DNA of 64,000 nucleotides, from the NCBI GenBank assembly GCA_001769195.1, contig MEOK01000032.1, forward strand, positions 62,001-126,000, in the 5' to 3' direction. The position numbers and the translations under genes were made by a program. Position 1 is the first letter of the stretch. Each line of letters starts with the position of its first letter. The notes below the pieces were generated by a model. The model did not search any database. It was not told the origin of the DNA and saw nothing but the letters and a program-made list of their open reading frames with translations. The DNA comes from Bacteroidetes bacterium GWF2_40_14 (GTDB taxonomy: Bacteria > Bacteroidota > Bacteroidia > Bacteroidales > UBA932). Shown here piece by piece: positions 36,181-44,159 of the stretch.

Positions 36181-37503
36181 ATGATAAAAAAAATAGTGAT
36201 TCTGGCAGGAGTATTTTTGATAGCATCCTGCACTCTCTTTGCTCAGGCAAAACAGGCTAAAATAAATATAGATTTTAACGGAGTTGACTCCCCTTTTACT
36301 CTATCCACATTAGAAACATCAATCTCCGTAAAACCTCTAAATACAACAATAACTCTGGATATAAAATATCCTCAGTATATAAAATTGGCAAGAACAAATA
36401 TAGCAGAGTATATTTATGTGTGTCCGGGTGATGAAATTAGCATGAAAGTAACAGGTAGCGCAAGGGGAGAACTTACATTCAGCGGTTCAAATGCAAAAAT
36501 CAATGCATATCTTTCCGATGTTGCAAATGCGCCAAAAGTAGCCGGAATTGGAGGAGAGGAGGCAGATTTCATAGGAAGGTTAACAAAAAATGTAGAGGCG
36601 ACTACATTAAGATTGAAATCACACTCTTTTGACGAGAATTTTACAAAAATTGAAGAGAAGCGCATCTGGTCAAAGATCTACACCTCTCTTGTCTCTTATC
36701 CCTCTCTTAGAAAAAGGACAGAAAGAAGCTACAGGCCGTCTGAATACTTTTACAATTTTGTGAAGAGTGTAACTTTTGAGCAGGCAGATCTGCTCAACTT
36801 AGACGAGTATAGAGGTCTTTTGGAGTATCTTGTTCAACTTTACGCTATTAAGGATATATTAAAATACGATGCATACGAATATTCCATTACAACCTTGAAC
36901 TATGTAGTTAATAATATCAAAGATGTTCAGATAAAGAGGTATCTGATAAACTACTATGCTTACGATTATCTTAAGCGTCACGGAACTGAGAAAATCGAAA
37001 AAATCTCCGAGATATTTTACAAGTTTGTGACAGACTCTAAGGATATTAAAAAATACAGCGAGACTGTGGAGACCTGGTCAAAGATTGCCAAGGGGACAAA
37101 AATAAAAGAGTACGAATTTCACGACATAGATGGTAAGAGTGTTATGCTTTCGTCTTTTATGGGTAAATATGTCTATATAGATATGTGGGCAACCTGGTGT
37201 AAACCTTGTATTGCCGAGATTCCTTCCCTGAAAAAGCTTGAGCACGAATTAGAGGGAACTAATATTGTTTTCGTTAGCATCTCCACAGATAAAGATGGAG
37301 AGGCTTGGAAAAGGATGGTTATAACAGATCAAATGAAAGGAGTACAACTGCACGCAAGAAAGAGAGATTTTTCTAACGACTTCCTGGTTGTGAGCATTCC
37401 TCGCTTCATCTTACTGGACCCTCAGGGAAGAATTGTGGAGCATGACATGCTCAGACCAAGCAATGCTCAAACATTACCCTATCTGAGATCAATATTGAAA
37501 TAA
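36181..37503 (+). CDS. TlpA-like thioredoxin-domain exported protein
   Basis: A 440-residue exported protein. A signal peptide (about 1-22, ending ALFAQ-like) precedes a helical/beta region of about 300 residues (DUF4369-like position), then a C-terminal thioredoxin fold. The active site is W339-C340-K341-P342-C343 in WATWCKPCIAEIPSLKKLE, with the cis-Pro in VVSIPRFILL. It is probably periplasmic and either reduces disulfides of the imported ligand or of operon partners. It is the last gene before a clear terminator. The pairing of SusC/SusD with a disulfide oxidoreductase favours a Cys-containing cargo, which is inference. Confidence 0.9.
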   Translation: MIKKIVILAGVFLIASCTLFAQAKQAKINIDFNGVDSPFTLSTLETSISVKPLNTTITLDIKYPQYIKLARTNIAEYIYVCPGDEISMKVTGSARGELTFSGSNAKINAYLSDVANAPKVAGIGGEEADFIGRLTKNVEATTLRLKSHSFDENFTKIEEKRIWSKIYTSLVSYPSLRKRTERSYRPSEYFYNFVKSVTFEQADLLNLDEYRGLLEYLVQLYAIKDILKYDAYEYSITTLNYVVNNIKDVQIKRYLINYYAYDYLKRHGTEKIEKISEIFYKFVTDSKDIKKYSETVETWSKIAKGTKIKEYEFHDIDGKSVMLSSFMGKYVYIDMWATWCKPCIAEIPSLKKLEHELEGTNIVFVSISTDKDGEAWKRMVITDQMKGVQLHARKRDFSNDFLVVSIPRFILLDPQGRIVEHDMLRPSNAQTLPYLRSILK

Positions 37504-37595
37504 ATATGAAACAATTTAACTTGTCAATTGCCAATATTTGCAATGAAGACAGGTTATGAGCTGAGAAGTTAATAGTAAAATGTTACGTAAGAAGG

Positions 37596-37622
37596 CGCCT
37601 GAAATCTCTTTCAGGCGTTTTT
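37596..37622 (+). terminator. intrinsic terminator of the SusC/SusD operon
   Basis: A perfect 9-bp stem (CGCCTGAAA and TTTCAGGCG) with loop TCTC is followed by TTTTT. It lies 93 bases past the thioredoxin gene and just before the convergent rrf2 stop. Confidence 0.85.
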
Positions 37623-37630
37623 CAATGACT

Positions 37631-38047
37631 TTAAACGATCAGTTTATCAAGTGTGGTATTCGCCAATTTATTATAAGTGTACTCCCTTATGTCTTTAAAT
37701 GTCCCTCTTATTGAACAGGTTGCCTCATCTTTACAGTGCTCACAAGGTTGATAGAACTTTTCTGAAGTGCATTTTAACATGGCAATGCTGCCTTCAAAAA
37801 TTCTTACTATCTCCAACAGGCTGATTTTTTCCGGACTTTTCAACAGATAGTACCCACCCTTCTTCCCGAGCTTGCTTGCAAGATAGCCTTGTTTCTTGAG
37901 TTCAAGAAGTATTGATTCCAGAAAACGCTTTGGTATTCTCTCGCTTTCTGCTATCTCGCTTATCATTAAAGTACCCTTACCATACTCTCTTGCGAGTCTG
38001 GTCAAGGCTAACATTGAATATCTTGTTTTTTGTGTAAGCATGGTCAT
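37631..38047 (-). CDS. Rrf2 family transcriptional regulator with Cys cluster
   Basis: A 138-residue Rrf2 protein. The N-terminal winged helix (YSMLALTRLAREYGKGTLMISEIAESERIPKRFLESILLELKKQGYLASKLGKKGGYYL) is typical, and four Cys at 93, 102, 105 and 111 lie in the region where IscR, RsrR and NsrR bind an Fe-S cluster. It therefore probably senses cluster status, nitric oxide or oxygen. Its start overlaps the crp/fnr-like stop by ATGA, which suggests translational coupling. It lies in a two-regulator operon divergent from the ABC-GTPase-nifS-FeS operon, the obvious target. Confidence 0.9.
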   Translation of the reverse strand: MTMLTQKTRYSMLALTRLAREYGKGTLMISEIAESERIPKRFLESILLELKKQGYLASKLGKKGGYYLLKSPEKISLLEIVRIFEGSIAMLKCTSEKFYQPCEHCKDEATCSIRGTFKDIREYTYNKLANTTLDKLIV

Positions 38048-38733
38048 CCTATTTTACTGATAAATTTTAACTTTTCGCTATCAATTATCTTAATCATCTT
38101 CTTATCCAAAGAGATTATCTCTTCATTTTGCCACTTTGACAGAGTCATAATTACGTTTTCCACGGAACATCCGGCATATTCTGCCAGTTCTTTTCTTGTT
38201 AAGGATACCTGAAATGAGTAGCCGTGATAAACCTCTTTTGCAAGGTAGAGAATTATATCCGCAACCCTTCCCTCCTTTTGTTTGTATGCAAGGCTTATAA
38301 AATTCAGAATTGATTGTTTAAACATTTCTGATGCTATCTGGAACATAACCATAGCATACCTGGAATTATCCATCAGAACAGATTCCAATATTTTACTGTC
38401 AATTAGAATTATATCACAATCCTCAAGTGCCACTATAGAAAAAAGGTTGTTGTCCTTATAAAAAAGGTTTGCTCCTCCAAGTATTTTAGGCGCTGCCACA
38501 ACCGTAAGAATTAGGTTTTTACCAGTTTCGTTTTCATAATTGAACTTGACAATTCCGTTTTCAAGACATGCAATATTTGTAGGGTGGCTCCCCTGCTTAA
38601 GAATGGTTTCTCCTTTTTTAAACTGCAATCTTACAGATGTCCTGTCGATTTTATCGAACTCTTTCTCAGTGATAAATTGTAATGAAATTCTCTTTAACTG
38701 AGAATACTCGTTAGTGAAGTTTGAATTTTTCAT
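38044..38733 (-). CDS. Crp/Fnr family transcriptional regulator
   Basis: A 229-residue regulator with an N-terminal cyclic-nucleotide-binding-like domain (KKGETILKQGSHPTNIACLENGIVKF and LGGANLFYKDNNLFSIVALEDCDIILID) and a C-terminal helix-turn-helix (SLTRKELAEYAGCSVENVIMTLSKWQNEEII). The N-terminus lacks the Cys cluster of true Fnr, so direct [4Fe-4S] oxygen sensing is unlikely; effector unknown. It is coupled to the downstream rrf2 gene. The two regulators probably act on the divergent operon that starts 139 bases away. Confidence 0.9.
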   Translation of the reverse strand: MKNSNFTNEYSQLKRISLQFITEKEFDKIDRTSVRLQFKKGETILKQGSHPTNIACLENGIVKFNYENETGKNLILTVVAAPKILGGANLFYKDNNLFSIVALEDCDIILIDSKILESVLMDNSRYAMVMFQIASEMFKQSILNFISLAYKQKEGRVADIILYLAKEVYHGYSFQVSLTRKELAEYAGCSVENVIMTLSKWQNEEIISLDKKMIKIIDSEKLKFISKIG

Positions 38734-38808
38734 AGAGTGATGGATAAACCTATTTTAATACACTATTTTTTATTGAATATTAAATGGAAATGGCTTTAAA
38801 CAACAATA

Positions 38809-38816
38809 CAAATATA
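38809..38816 (-). promoter_or_regulatory. -7 box of the crp/fnr-rrf2 operon
   Basis: TATATTTG on the minus strand matches TAnnTTTG, about 75 bases before the start codon. An identical box serves the divergent operon 25 bases away. Confidence 0.55.
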
Positions 38817-38840
38817 CATCATCCCGATAGACTTTATAGA

Positions 38841-38848
38841 TATATTTG
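38841..38848 (+). promoter_or_regulatory. -7 box of the ABC-GTPase-nifS-FeS operon
   Basis: TATATTTG on the plus strand matches TAnnTTTG and gives a leader of about 20 bases before the GTG at 38873. There is no clear -33 box, as expected if an activator is needed. Confidence 0.55.
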
Positions 38849-38872
38849 TAGACAATTATTAAAAAATTTATT

Positions 38873-39667
38873 GTGGATATTCAGAAAATAACTGTAAAAG
38901 GAGGCCTTGGGAAAGATGGACGAAAAGAGAACGTAGAATCTTTTGACCTTAAAATAGGAGACATTGTAAGTATAGTTGGACCTACAGGGTGTGGTAAAAC
39001 AACCCTTATCAATGACATAGAGTTGTTTGCCAATCAGAACACTCCATCAGGACGGCAAATACTAATAAATGATGAGGTTATTCCTGAGGATTTCTCTTTC
39101 GATCCCTCAAAACACCCTATCGCCCTCATCTCCCAACATACAAATTTTTTAAGCGATTTGCCTGTAGGCGAATTCCTTACAATTCATGCAACGGTTCGTG
39201 GTGCAGAAGATATTGAGAATGTTGTCTCAGAGACTATAAGTTTTGCCAACAAGCTTACAGGAGAAGCAATAATAAAAGAGACTGCAATGACAGAATTATC
39301 TGGAGGGCAGACCCGTTCACTCTTAATTGCCGATGCTGTAATTATTGGAAACTCTCCCATTATCCTGCTGGACGAGATTGAGAATGCCGGTATAAATAAA
39401 ACTAAGGCGATTGAACTTCTCAAAGGATACAACAAAATATTTGTTTTTGTTACGCACGATCCTACAATTGCTCTTTTTTCCGACTTCAGAATAATCATGA
39501 AGAACGGAGCCATGCAAAAATTGATTCAATCTAACGAGGGAGAGAGAGCTACAGCAGACAAGCTTAAGACCATGGATAACATAATTTTGTACTACCGCGG
39601 ATTAATCCGGGCCGGTGAAGAGATAAATATAAACAAGCTGGATGAACTATCATTATTATTAAAATAA
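38873..39667 (+). CDS. soluble ABC-type ATPase of putative metallocofactor operon
   Basis: A 264-residue stand-alone ABC ATPase starting with GTG. Walker A is G36-P-T-G-C-G-K42-T-T, the signature LSGGQ is at 142-146, Walker B is IILLDE with D167-E168, followed by IENAG where transporters usually have PTSGLD. The H-loop His is H195. No membrane partner is encoded in the operon, so a transport role is unlikely; SufC is a precedent for a soluble ABC ATPase in cluster assembly. The N-terminal sequence (MDIQKITVKGGLGKDGRKE) is unlike SufC. The gene ends 6 bases before the GTPase gene. I know of no assigned function. Confidence 0.85.
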   Translation: MDIQKITVKGGLGKDGRKENVESFDLKIGDIVSIVGPTGCGKTTLINDIELFANQNTPSGRQILINDEVIPEDFSFDPSKHPIALISQHTNFLSDLPVGEFLTIHATVRGAEDIENVVSETISFANKLTGEAIIKETAMTELSGGQTRSLLIADAVIIGNSPIILLDEIENAGINKTKAIELLKGYNKIFVFVTHDPTIALFSDFRIIMKNGAMQKLIQSNEGERATADKLKTMDNIILYYRGLIRAGEEININKLDELSLLLK

Positions 39668-39673
39668 ACCATC

Positions 39674-40381
39674 ATGAATATGAAATTAATTGTATTTGCC
39701 GGCCCTCCTACTTGTGGAAAAACAACTGTTATCCGGCAGGTTATAAAAAGAATGATTGCTAAAGGATTAAAAACTTCATATATAAAAATAGATGTCCTTT
39801 ATGCGGATGAAGATCAAGCAATAAAAAAAGAGTTCGGTATTCCTGTAAAGAAAATATATTCCGGCGAACTTTGTCCCGACCATTGCAACGTGGTAGTTCT
39901 TGACGAGGCAGTAGAGTGGGCAGAAAGGGTTGGCTCAAATTTTCTTTTTGTTGAGACTGCTGGATTGTGTCTGCGTTGTTCTCCCTACGTAGAAAACTCT
40001 TTGGGAGTGGCTGTGCTTGAAGCAACAAGTGGTATGAATCTGCCCAGAAAGATTGGTCCGATGCTTACACTGGCAGACATCTGTGTTATAACAAAAATTG
40101 ACCTTATATCTCAGGCAGAAAGGGAGGTATTCAGATATAGGGTACTGGAATCGGCAAATGAGATATCGATAGTTGAGAGTAATGCTCTTTATGGAATCGG
40201 GATTGACCCTATTATTAAAAAAATTATAAACACATCCGAAATAGAGTTTCCCATGTATCTCCGCGGAAATCCTCCTGTTGGCACATGTACAATCTGTGCC
40301 GGAAAAAAAGAGATTGGATCCAAACACCATTTTGGTGTGTTGAGAACTATGGAGCAAGAGCTATTTTACGTAGGTGAGTAA
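39674..40381 (+). CDS. HypB/UreG-like P-loop GTPase with Cys/His metal-site candidates
   Basis: A 235-residue protein of the HypB/UreG/CobW (SIMIBI) type. Walker A is G10-P-P-T-C-G-K16-T-T, the switch region is VETAGLCLRC, and the guanine-specificity motif is ITKIDLIS. Relatives insert nickel or other metals into enzymes. Several Cys motifs are conserved-looking: CPDHC near 68-72, CLRC near 100, and C205-x2-C208 followed by H218-H219 at the C-terminus. It is not HypB or UreG proper, because no hydrogenase or urease genes are near and it lacks their His-rich tails. The start may be Met1 or Met3. It lies 8 bases before nifS in a tight operon. Confidence 0.82.
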   Translation: MNMKLIVFAGPPTCGKTTVIRQVIKRMIAKGLKTSYIKIDVLYADEDQAIKKEFGIPVKKIYSGELCPDHCNVVVLDEAVEWAERVGSNFLFVETAGLCLRCSPYVENSLGVAVLEATSGMNLPRKIGPMLTLADICVITKIDLISQAEREVFRYRVLESANEISIVESNALYGIGIDPIIKKIINTSEIEFPMYLRGNPPVGTCTICAGKKEIGSKHHFGVLRTMEQELFYVGE

Positions 40382-40389
40382 TTATTGTT

Positions 40390-41550
40390 ATGGAAAGAGT
40401 ATACCTGGATTATGCGGCAACTACCCCTGTAGACGACAGAGTGTCAGAAATTATCTCTCAATATAATAATGACATCTTTGGAAATCCCTCCAGTCTCCAT
40501 TCTTTTGGAACAGAAGCAAAGGATGTTGTAACAAACTCCAGGGCAATTATTGCAAATTATATTGGTGCTAAGCCCGAGGAGGTATGCTTTACATCCGGAG
40601 GAACCGAGTCAAACAATTTTGCTATAAAAGGGATAGCTTATTCCAGGAAAAATCAGGGGAACCATATTATTGTATCTTCAATCGAACATGATTGTATTCT
40701 GAACAGTTGCAAATGGCTTGAATCACAGGGATTCGAGATAACACTTCTTCCCGTTGATAGTAAGGGTACCCTCGATCGGGAAATTCTTATGGATGCGATC
40801 AGACAAAATACCATTCTAGTCTCTGTGATGTCTGCAAATAATGAAATCGGCACTCTGGAACCTATTGATGACATAGGAAGAATCTGTCAAGAAAAGGGAG
40901 TTTTGTTTCATTGTGATGCCTGCCAAAGTTTCGGCAAGCTTCCATTAAATGTAGAAAAATCCAATATTGACCTGCTAACTATAAACTCTCATAAAATATA
41001 CGGCCCTAAAGGAGTCGGTGCCCTCTATATCAGAAAAGGGGTGACAATCACGCCTCTGCTACATGGTGGCGGACAGGAGAGCGGACTCAGATCAACTACA
41101 GAAAACATTCCTGGTATTGCAGGTTTTGCAAAGGCAGCAGAAATATGTCATACTGAAATGGAGTCAGAATTTTCCAGGCTAACAGCCTTAAGGAAAAAAT
41201 TATCCGATTTTCTTATCCATAATTTCGATGGGGCGTATATAAATGGAGATGAGCTCAACAGGCTTCCCTGTCATCTTAGCTTCTGCTTAGGCGGCCTGGA
41301 AGGAGAAACAATAAGATTGCTCTTTCTCCTTGATGAAATGGGTTTTGCTGTCTCTGCAGGATCGGCGTGTTCGTCCAATCACTCCAATGGCTCTTCTCAT
41401 GTACTTAGGGCCATCGGGTTGGATCAGTTTCAGGCAAGAGGGGGCATCAGAGTTACCTTTGGCCGTTTTACTACTGAGGCTGATCTTTTGCTATTTATGG
41501 ATTCCTTAAAAATTGCAACAAAAAAATTAAATAACATTTTCTCTAATTAA
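40390..41550 (+). CDS. cysteine desulfurase, NifS/IscS-like
   Basis: A 386-residue PLP enzyme that removes sulfur from cysteine to give a persulfide. It begins MERVYLDYAATTPVD, has PLP Lys202 in SHKIYGPKGVGALY, and a catalytic Cys327 in the short loop SAGSACSS typical of group I NifS/IscS desulfurases, not the SufS type. The gene is third of four in the operon. No IscU, NifU or IscA gene is next to it; the Cys-rich protein encoded 8 bases downstream may take that place. It may or may not serve the suf genes at 11-15 kb, which lack sufS here. Confidence 0.92.
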   Translation: MERVYLDYAATTPVDDRVSEIISQYNNDIFGNPSSLHSFGTEAKDVVTNSRAIIANYIGAKPEEVCFTSGGTESNNFAIKGIAYSRKNQGNHIIVSSIEHDCILNSCKWLESQGFEITLLPVDSKGTLDREILMDAIRQNTILVSVMSANNEIGTLEPIDDIGRICQEKGVLFHCDACQSFGKLPLNVEKSNIDLLTINSHKIYGPKGVGALYIRKGVTITPLLHGGGQESGLRSTTENIPGIAGFAKAAEICHTEMESEFSRLTALRKKLSDFLIHNFDGAYINGDELNRLPCHLSFCLGGLEGETIRLLFLLDEMGFAVSAGSACSSNHSNGSSHVLRAIGLDQFQARGGIRVTFGRFTTEADLLLFMDSLKIATKKLNNIFSN

Positions 41551-41558
41551 CATTAAAT

Positions 41559-42239
41559 ATGATACCAGAAAAAAATCAAATCATACTTCCAAATTTAAAT
41601 TGTGGAGCATGCGGCTACAAATCATGCAATGACTTTGAAAGAGCTATCATGGATGGAAAGGCAGAAATAGCTAAGTGCATCCACATAACAGAGAAGAAGA
41701 AACCCGATTTTACCACAGCGAAACCATGTTCAAGTTGTGTCGGAGACGAAAACTTAGGCGAAAAACTCGAGTGGAAAGATAGCTTGAAAAGAGAATTTGA
41801 CTTTATTCTTGATATAATTGATGGTGAACCAGGTCCAAAAGAGACAATTCTTCCTTATAACCCGGCTCTTGTTAAAGATTTGGATATTAAGAAAGGTGAC
41901 GTTATGATAGGCAGACCAATGGGTATGTCTTGTGGCTGTCCTGTAACACATTGTGGTGTAGTATATGATGTAGATGCCCGTAATGGTGTTATCTACTGGA
42001 ATGTAACCGGACCACTAAGACCCAGGGCCGAGGGATTTAAAGATATTGGATTTTATGTTTCACAAGCGTATGAAGGAATAATCAGAGAGACTCGAGAAGA
42101 GATAAAATTGGGACGTCGCTACTGGTTTCTACCTCACCGATGCATGCTGCAATGGCGCCACAGCGGACTTGTAAATGCTGTAACAAAAATGAGAGACGGC
42201 TCCTACAAAGTAAGAATAGAGGGACTGTATATTGGGTAG
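41559..42239 (+). CDS. Cys-rich Fe-S binding protein
   Basis: A 226-residue protein. The N-terminus has the Fe-S domain motif C15-x2-C18-x4-C23-x16-C40, as in corrinoid Fe-S proteins and RnfB. C57-x2-C60 follows, and the central part has C125-x-C127-x4-C132 within GMSCGCPVTHCGVVYDVD. The C-terminal half is not one I recognise; it has a short conserved-looking RRYWFLPHRCMLQWRHSGLVN. It is the last gene in the operon with the ABC ATPase, GTPase and desulfurase. It may be the scaffold, an electron carrier, or the substrate of the module. It is not a ferredoxin, because the spacing and length differ. Confidence 0.75.
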   Translation: MIPEKNQIILPNLNCGACGYKSCNDFERAIMDGKAEIAKCIHITEKKKPDFTTAKPCSSCVGDENLGEKLEWKDSLKREFDFILDIIDGEPGPKETILPYNPALVKDLDIKKGDVMIGRPMGMSCGCPVTHCGVVYDVDARNGVIYWNVTGPLRPRAEGFKDIGFYVSQAYEGIIRETREEIKLGRRYWFLPHRCMLQWRHSGLVNAVTKMRDGSYKVRIEGLYIG

Positions 42240-42253
42240 TCGGATTTCAGCAC

Positions 42254-42281
42254 AAAAAAACCCGGATGCTTCCAGCCGGGT
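42254..42281 (-). terminator. intrinsic terminator of tnaA
   Basis: On the minus strand ACCCGG and CCGGGT pair around a 10-base loop and run into a T-run of seven. It lies beyond the ATTAGCAY repeat, so the repeat is part of the tnaA 3' untranslated region. The reverse orientation could weakly end the Fe-S operon. Confidence 0.8.
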
Positions 42282-42317
42282 ATGAAATATTTTGTAAGGG
42301 CAACCCCTCATTTGCAA

Positions 42318-42397
42318 ATTAGCACATTAGCATATTAGCACATTAGCATATTAGCACATTAGCACATTAGCATATTAGCACATTAACCCATTAACCC
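42318..42397. repeat. 8-bp tandem repeat ATTAGCAY overlapping tnaA stop
   Basis: Eight perfect tandem copies of ATTAGCAC/ATTAGCAT fill 42318-42381, followed by two copies of ATTAACCC to 42397. The last unit contains the tnaA stop codon (42391-42393, minus strand). Confidence 0.95.
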
Positions 42398-43767
42398 GGT
42401 CCCAGTTCCACAGTAAAGTGCCTCATTATAGGAAGCTCCTTCAGTATAACATATCCCTTTGTGATTGACTCTCTGCGGTCATAAACATTTTTAATTGCGG
42501 CTGCAACATAGTCCATGTGATTGTTTGTGTACACCCTGCGTGGTATTGCCAGTCGAAGGAGTTCAAGTTCCGGATAGCGGTTTTCTCTGGTTTCAGGGTC
42601 ACGGTCGGCAAGCAGACAACCAATTTCCACTCCTCTTATGCCAGCCTCAAGATATAGTTCTATGCCCAGTGTCTGTGCTATAAGTTGCTCCTTTGGAACA
42701 TGTGTCAGAATTTTTTTTGCGTCAAGAAAAATTGCATGTCCCCCGGCAGGTCTCTGATAAGGAATTCCGTACTCATCTAGTTTTTTGCCTAGATATGCTA
42801 TCTGGTTTATGCGGGTTTCAAGGTATTCGAAGTCCGTACCTTCTCTGAGTCCCTGAGCAAGAGCGTTCATGTCTCTGCCCGACATACCGCCATATGTGAT
42901 AAATCCCTCAAACATAATATTGTACATCTGACACTTTTGCCAATCTTCCTCATTACGGAAAGCAAGGAAACCACCCATGTTTACAATTGCATCCTTCTTA
43001 GAAGACATTGTCATAAAGTCGCCATAGCTGAACATCTCTAAGGCAATCTCCCTGATACTCTTGTCGGCATAACCCTCCTCTCTTGTTTTGATGAAGTATG
43101 CATTTTCTGCAAAACGAGCCGAATCGAACAGTATTTTTACTCCATATTTTTTTGCCAGTGCAGAGACGCCTTTAACATTTGCCATAGAAACAGGTTGGCC
43201 TCCGGCAGTATTGTTGGTAATAGTAACCACAATGCAAGGGATTTTCTCCTTCGGATATTTTTTAAGCACCTCTTCCAGCTTGTTAAGGTCCATATTACCT
43301 TTAAACGGAAGTTCTATGGTTGTGTCCTTTGCCTCTTCTATGGTGCAATCAATAGCATGGGCCTTGCGGAACTCTATGTGCCCCTTGGTTGTGTCGAAGT
43401 GTGAATTCCCCGGAACCATGTCGTCTGCCTTTATAATAGCAGAAAAAAGCACGTTTTCAGCTGCCCTCCCCTGATGAGTAGGAAGAAAATATGGGAAACC
43501 CGTAATATCCTTAATGCTCTCCTTTAAATTATAGTACGACCTCGCCCCTGCATAACTCTCATCGCCCTCCATCATAGCTGCCCACTGTTTGTCACTCATG
43601 GCACCTGTGCCTGAATCTGTAAGAAGATCGATAAATACATAGTCACTTTTTAGGTTGAACAGATTGTACTTTGCCTCTTTCATCCACTTTTCTCTCTCTT
43701 CTCTTGTACTCTTTTTTATGGTCTCTACCATTTTAATTTTAAAGGATTCTGCAAAAGGAAGTTTCAT
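42391..43767 (-). CDS. tnaA: tryptophanase
   Basis: A 458-residue PLP beta-eliminating lyase that splits tryptophan to indole, pyruvate and ammonia. The family lines up along its whole length: DLLTDSGTGAMSDKQWAAMM, THQGRAAEN, NNTAGGQPVSMAN, PLP Lys258 in MSSKKDA, and LRLAIPRRVYTNNHMD. I chose tryptophanase over tyrosine phenol-lyase because the active-site segment reads GVEIGCLLADRDP, like TnaA, and lacks the Arg of the MERG segment of tyrosine phenol-lyase. There is no tnaC leader peptide: the promoter box is 27 bases upstream. The stop codon lies within a tandem repeat. Confidence 0.92.
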   Translation of the reverse strand: MKLPFAESFKIKMVETIKKSTREEREKWMKEAKYNLFNLKSDYVFIDLLTDSGTGAMSDKQWAAMMEGDESYAGARSYYNLKESIKDITGFPYFLPTHQGRAAENVLFSAIIKADDMVPGNSHFDTTKGHIEFRKAHAIDCTIEEAKDTTIELPFKGNMDLNKLEEVLKKYPKEKIPCIVVTITNNTAGGQPVSMANVKGVSALAKKYGVKILFDSARFAENAYFIKTREEGYADKSIREIALEMFSYGDFMTMSSKKDAIVNMGGFLAFRNEEDWQKCQMYNIMFEGFITYGGMSGRDMNALAQGLREGTDFEYLETRINQIAYLGKKLDEYGIPYQRPAGGHAIFLDAKKILTHVPKEQLIAQTLGIELYLEAGIRGVEIGCLLADRDPETRENRYPELELLRLAIPRRVYTNNHMDYVAAAIKNVYDRRESITKGYVILKELPIMRHFTVELGPG

Positions 43768-43794
43768 TTTATTATCAATTTTGAATATTTACTG

Positions 43795-43802
43795 CAAAGT
43801 TA
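43795..43802 (-). promoter_or_regulatory. -7 box of tnaA
   Basis: TAACTTTG on the minus strand matches TAnnTTTG, giving a leader of about 22 bases. This is too short for an attenuating leader peptide. Confidence 0.55.
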
Positions 43803-44093
43803 ATAATATAATGCAGAAAAGCTGACCAAACATTCTGTTTTTGTTGCTGACACTGATAACAGTACAATTTTAGTACTATCAGGTTTTTTTATATTCGCAA
43901 CCTATTCAATAGGCTAACTCACCACCAGCACTGTTGTTTTTTGCCGCTTCACTCACGTAGTGGGCGCCCAAATGCATCCTTTGCAATGCCATTGCAGACT
44001 ATCGCACATAATTTACTTTCTTGATTTTTTAGTTCCTTCTATTTTCCATTTTGATCCCTTTTGGGAGCCAGTGTTTTCCTATGCTGAATTTTC
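43803..44093. other. non-coding region between tnaA and secDF with one palindrome
   Basis: No gene is supported here. An ORF starting at 43960 runs antisense into secDF and has no coding character. The only structure is an interrupted palindrome at 43853-43882 (CTGATA-GTAC type arms around an AT-rich loop), flanked by a T-run at 43884-43890. It lies about 60 bases upstream of the tnaA promoter and could be an operator. Confidence 0.5.
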
Positions 44094-44139
44094 CAAAAAA
44101 ATAATAGGGACCAAAAATTACTTTTCAGCCCCTATTATT
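44094..44139 (-). terminator. intrinsic terminator of secDF
   Basis: On the minus strand AATAATAGGG and CCCTATTATT pair around a loop of about 20 bases and run into a T-rich tract. The stem begins 20 bases past the secDF stop. Confidence 0.75.
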
Positions 44140-44159
44140 GTTGGTTTTATATCAAAAAT

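Noticed and set aside
38044-38733. True Fnr oxygen sensor
   Set aside because: The N-terminal Cys cluster needed for a [4Fe-4S] centre is absent; only the general Crp/Fnr fold is supported.
38873-39667. ABC transporter ATPase
   Set aside because: No membrane or binding-protein gene is in the operon, and the Walker B ending differs from transporter ATPases.
39674-40381. HypB or UreG for hydrogenase or urease maturation
   Set aside because: No hydrogenase, urease or other hyp/ure genes are in the window, and the Cys pattern and operon partners differ.
42318-42397. Possible CRISPR array
   Set aside because: The units are 8 bp with no spacers, and no cas genes are present; it is a simple tandem repeat. 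The same applies to 7431-7493.
42391-43767. Tyrosine phenol-lyase
   Set aside because: The family is close, but the segment GVEIGCLLADRDP follows tryptophanase and lacks the Arg found in the MERG segment of tyrosine phenol-lyase.
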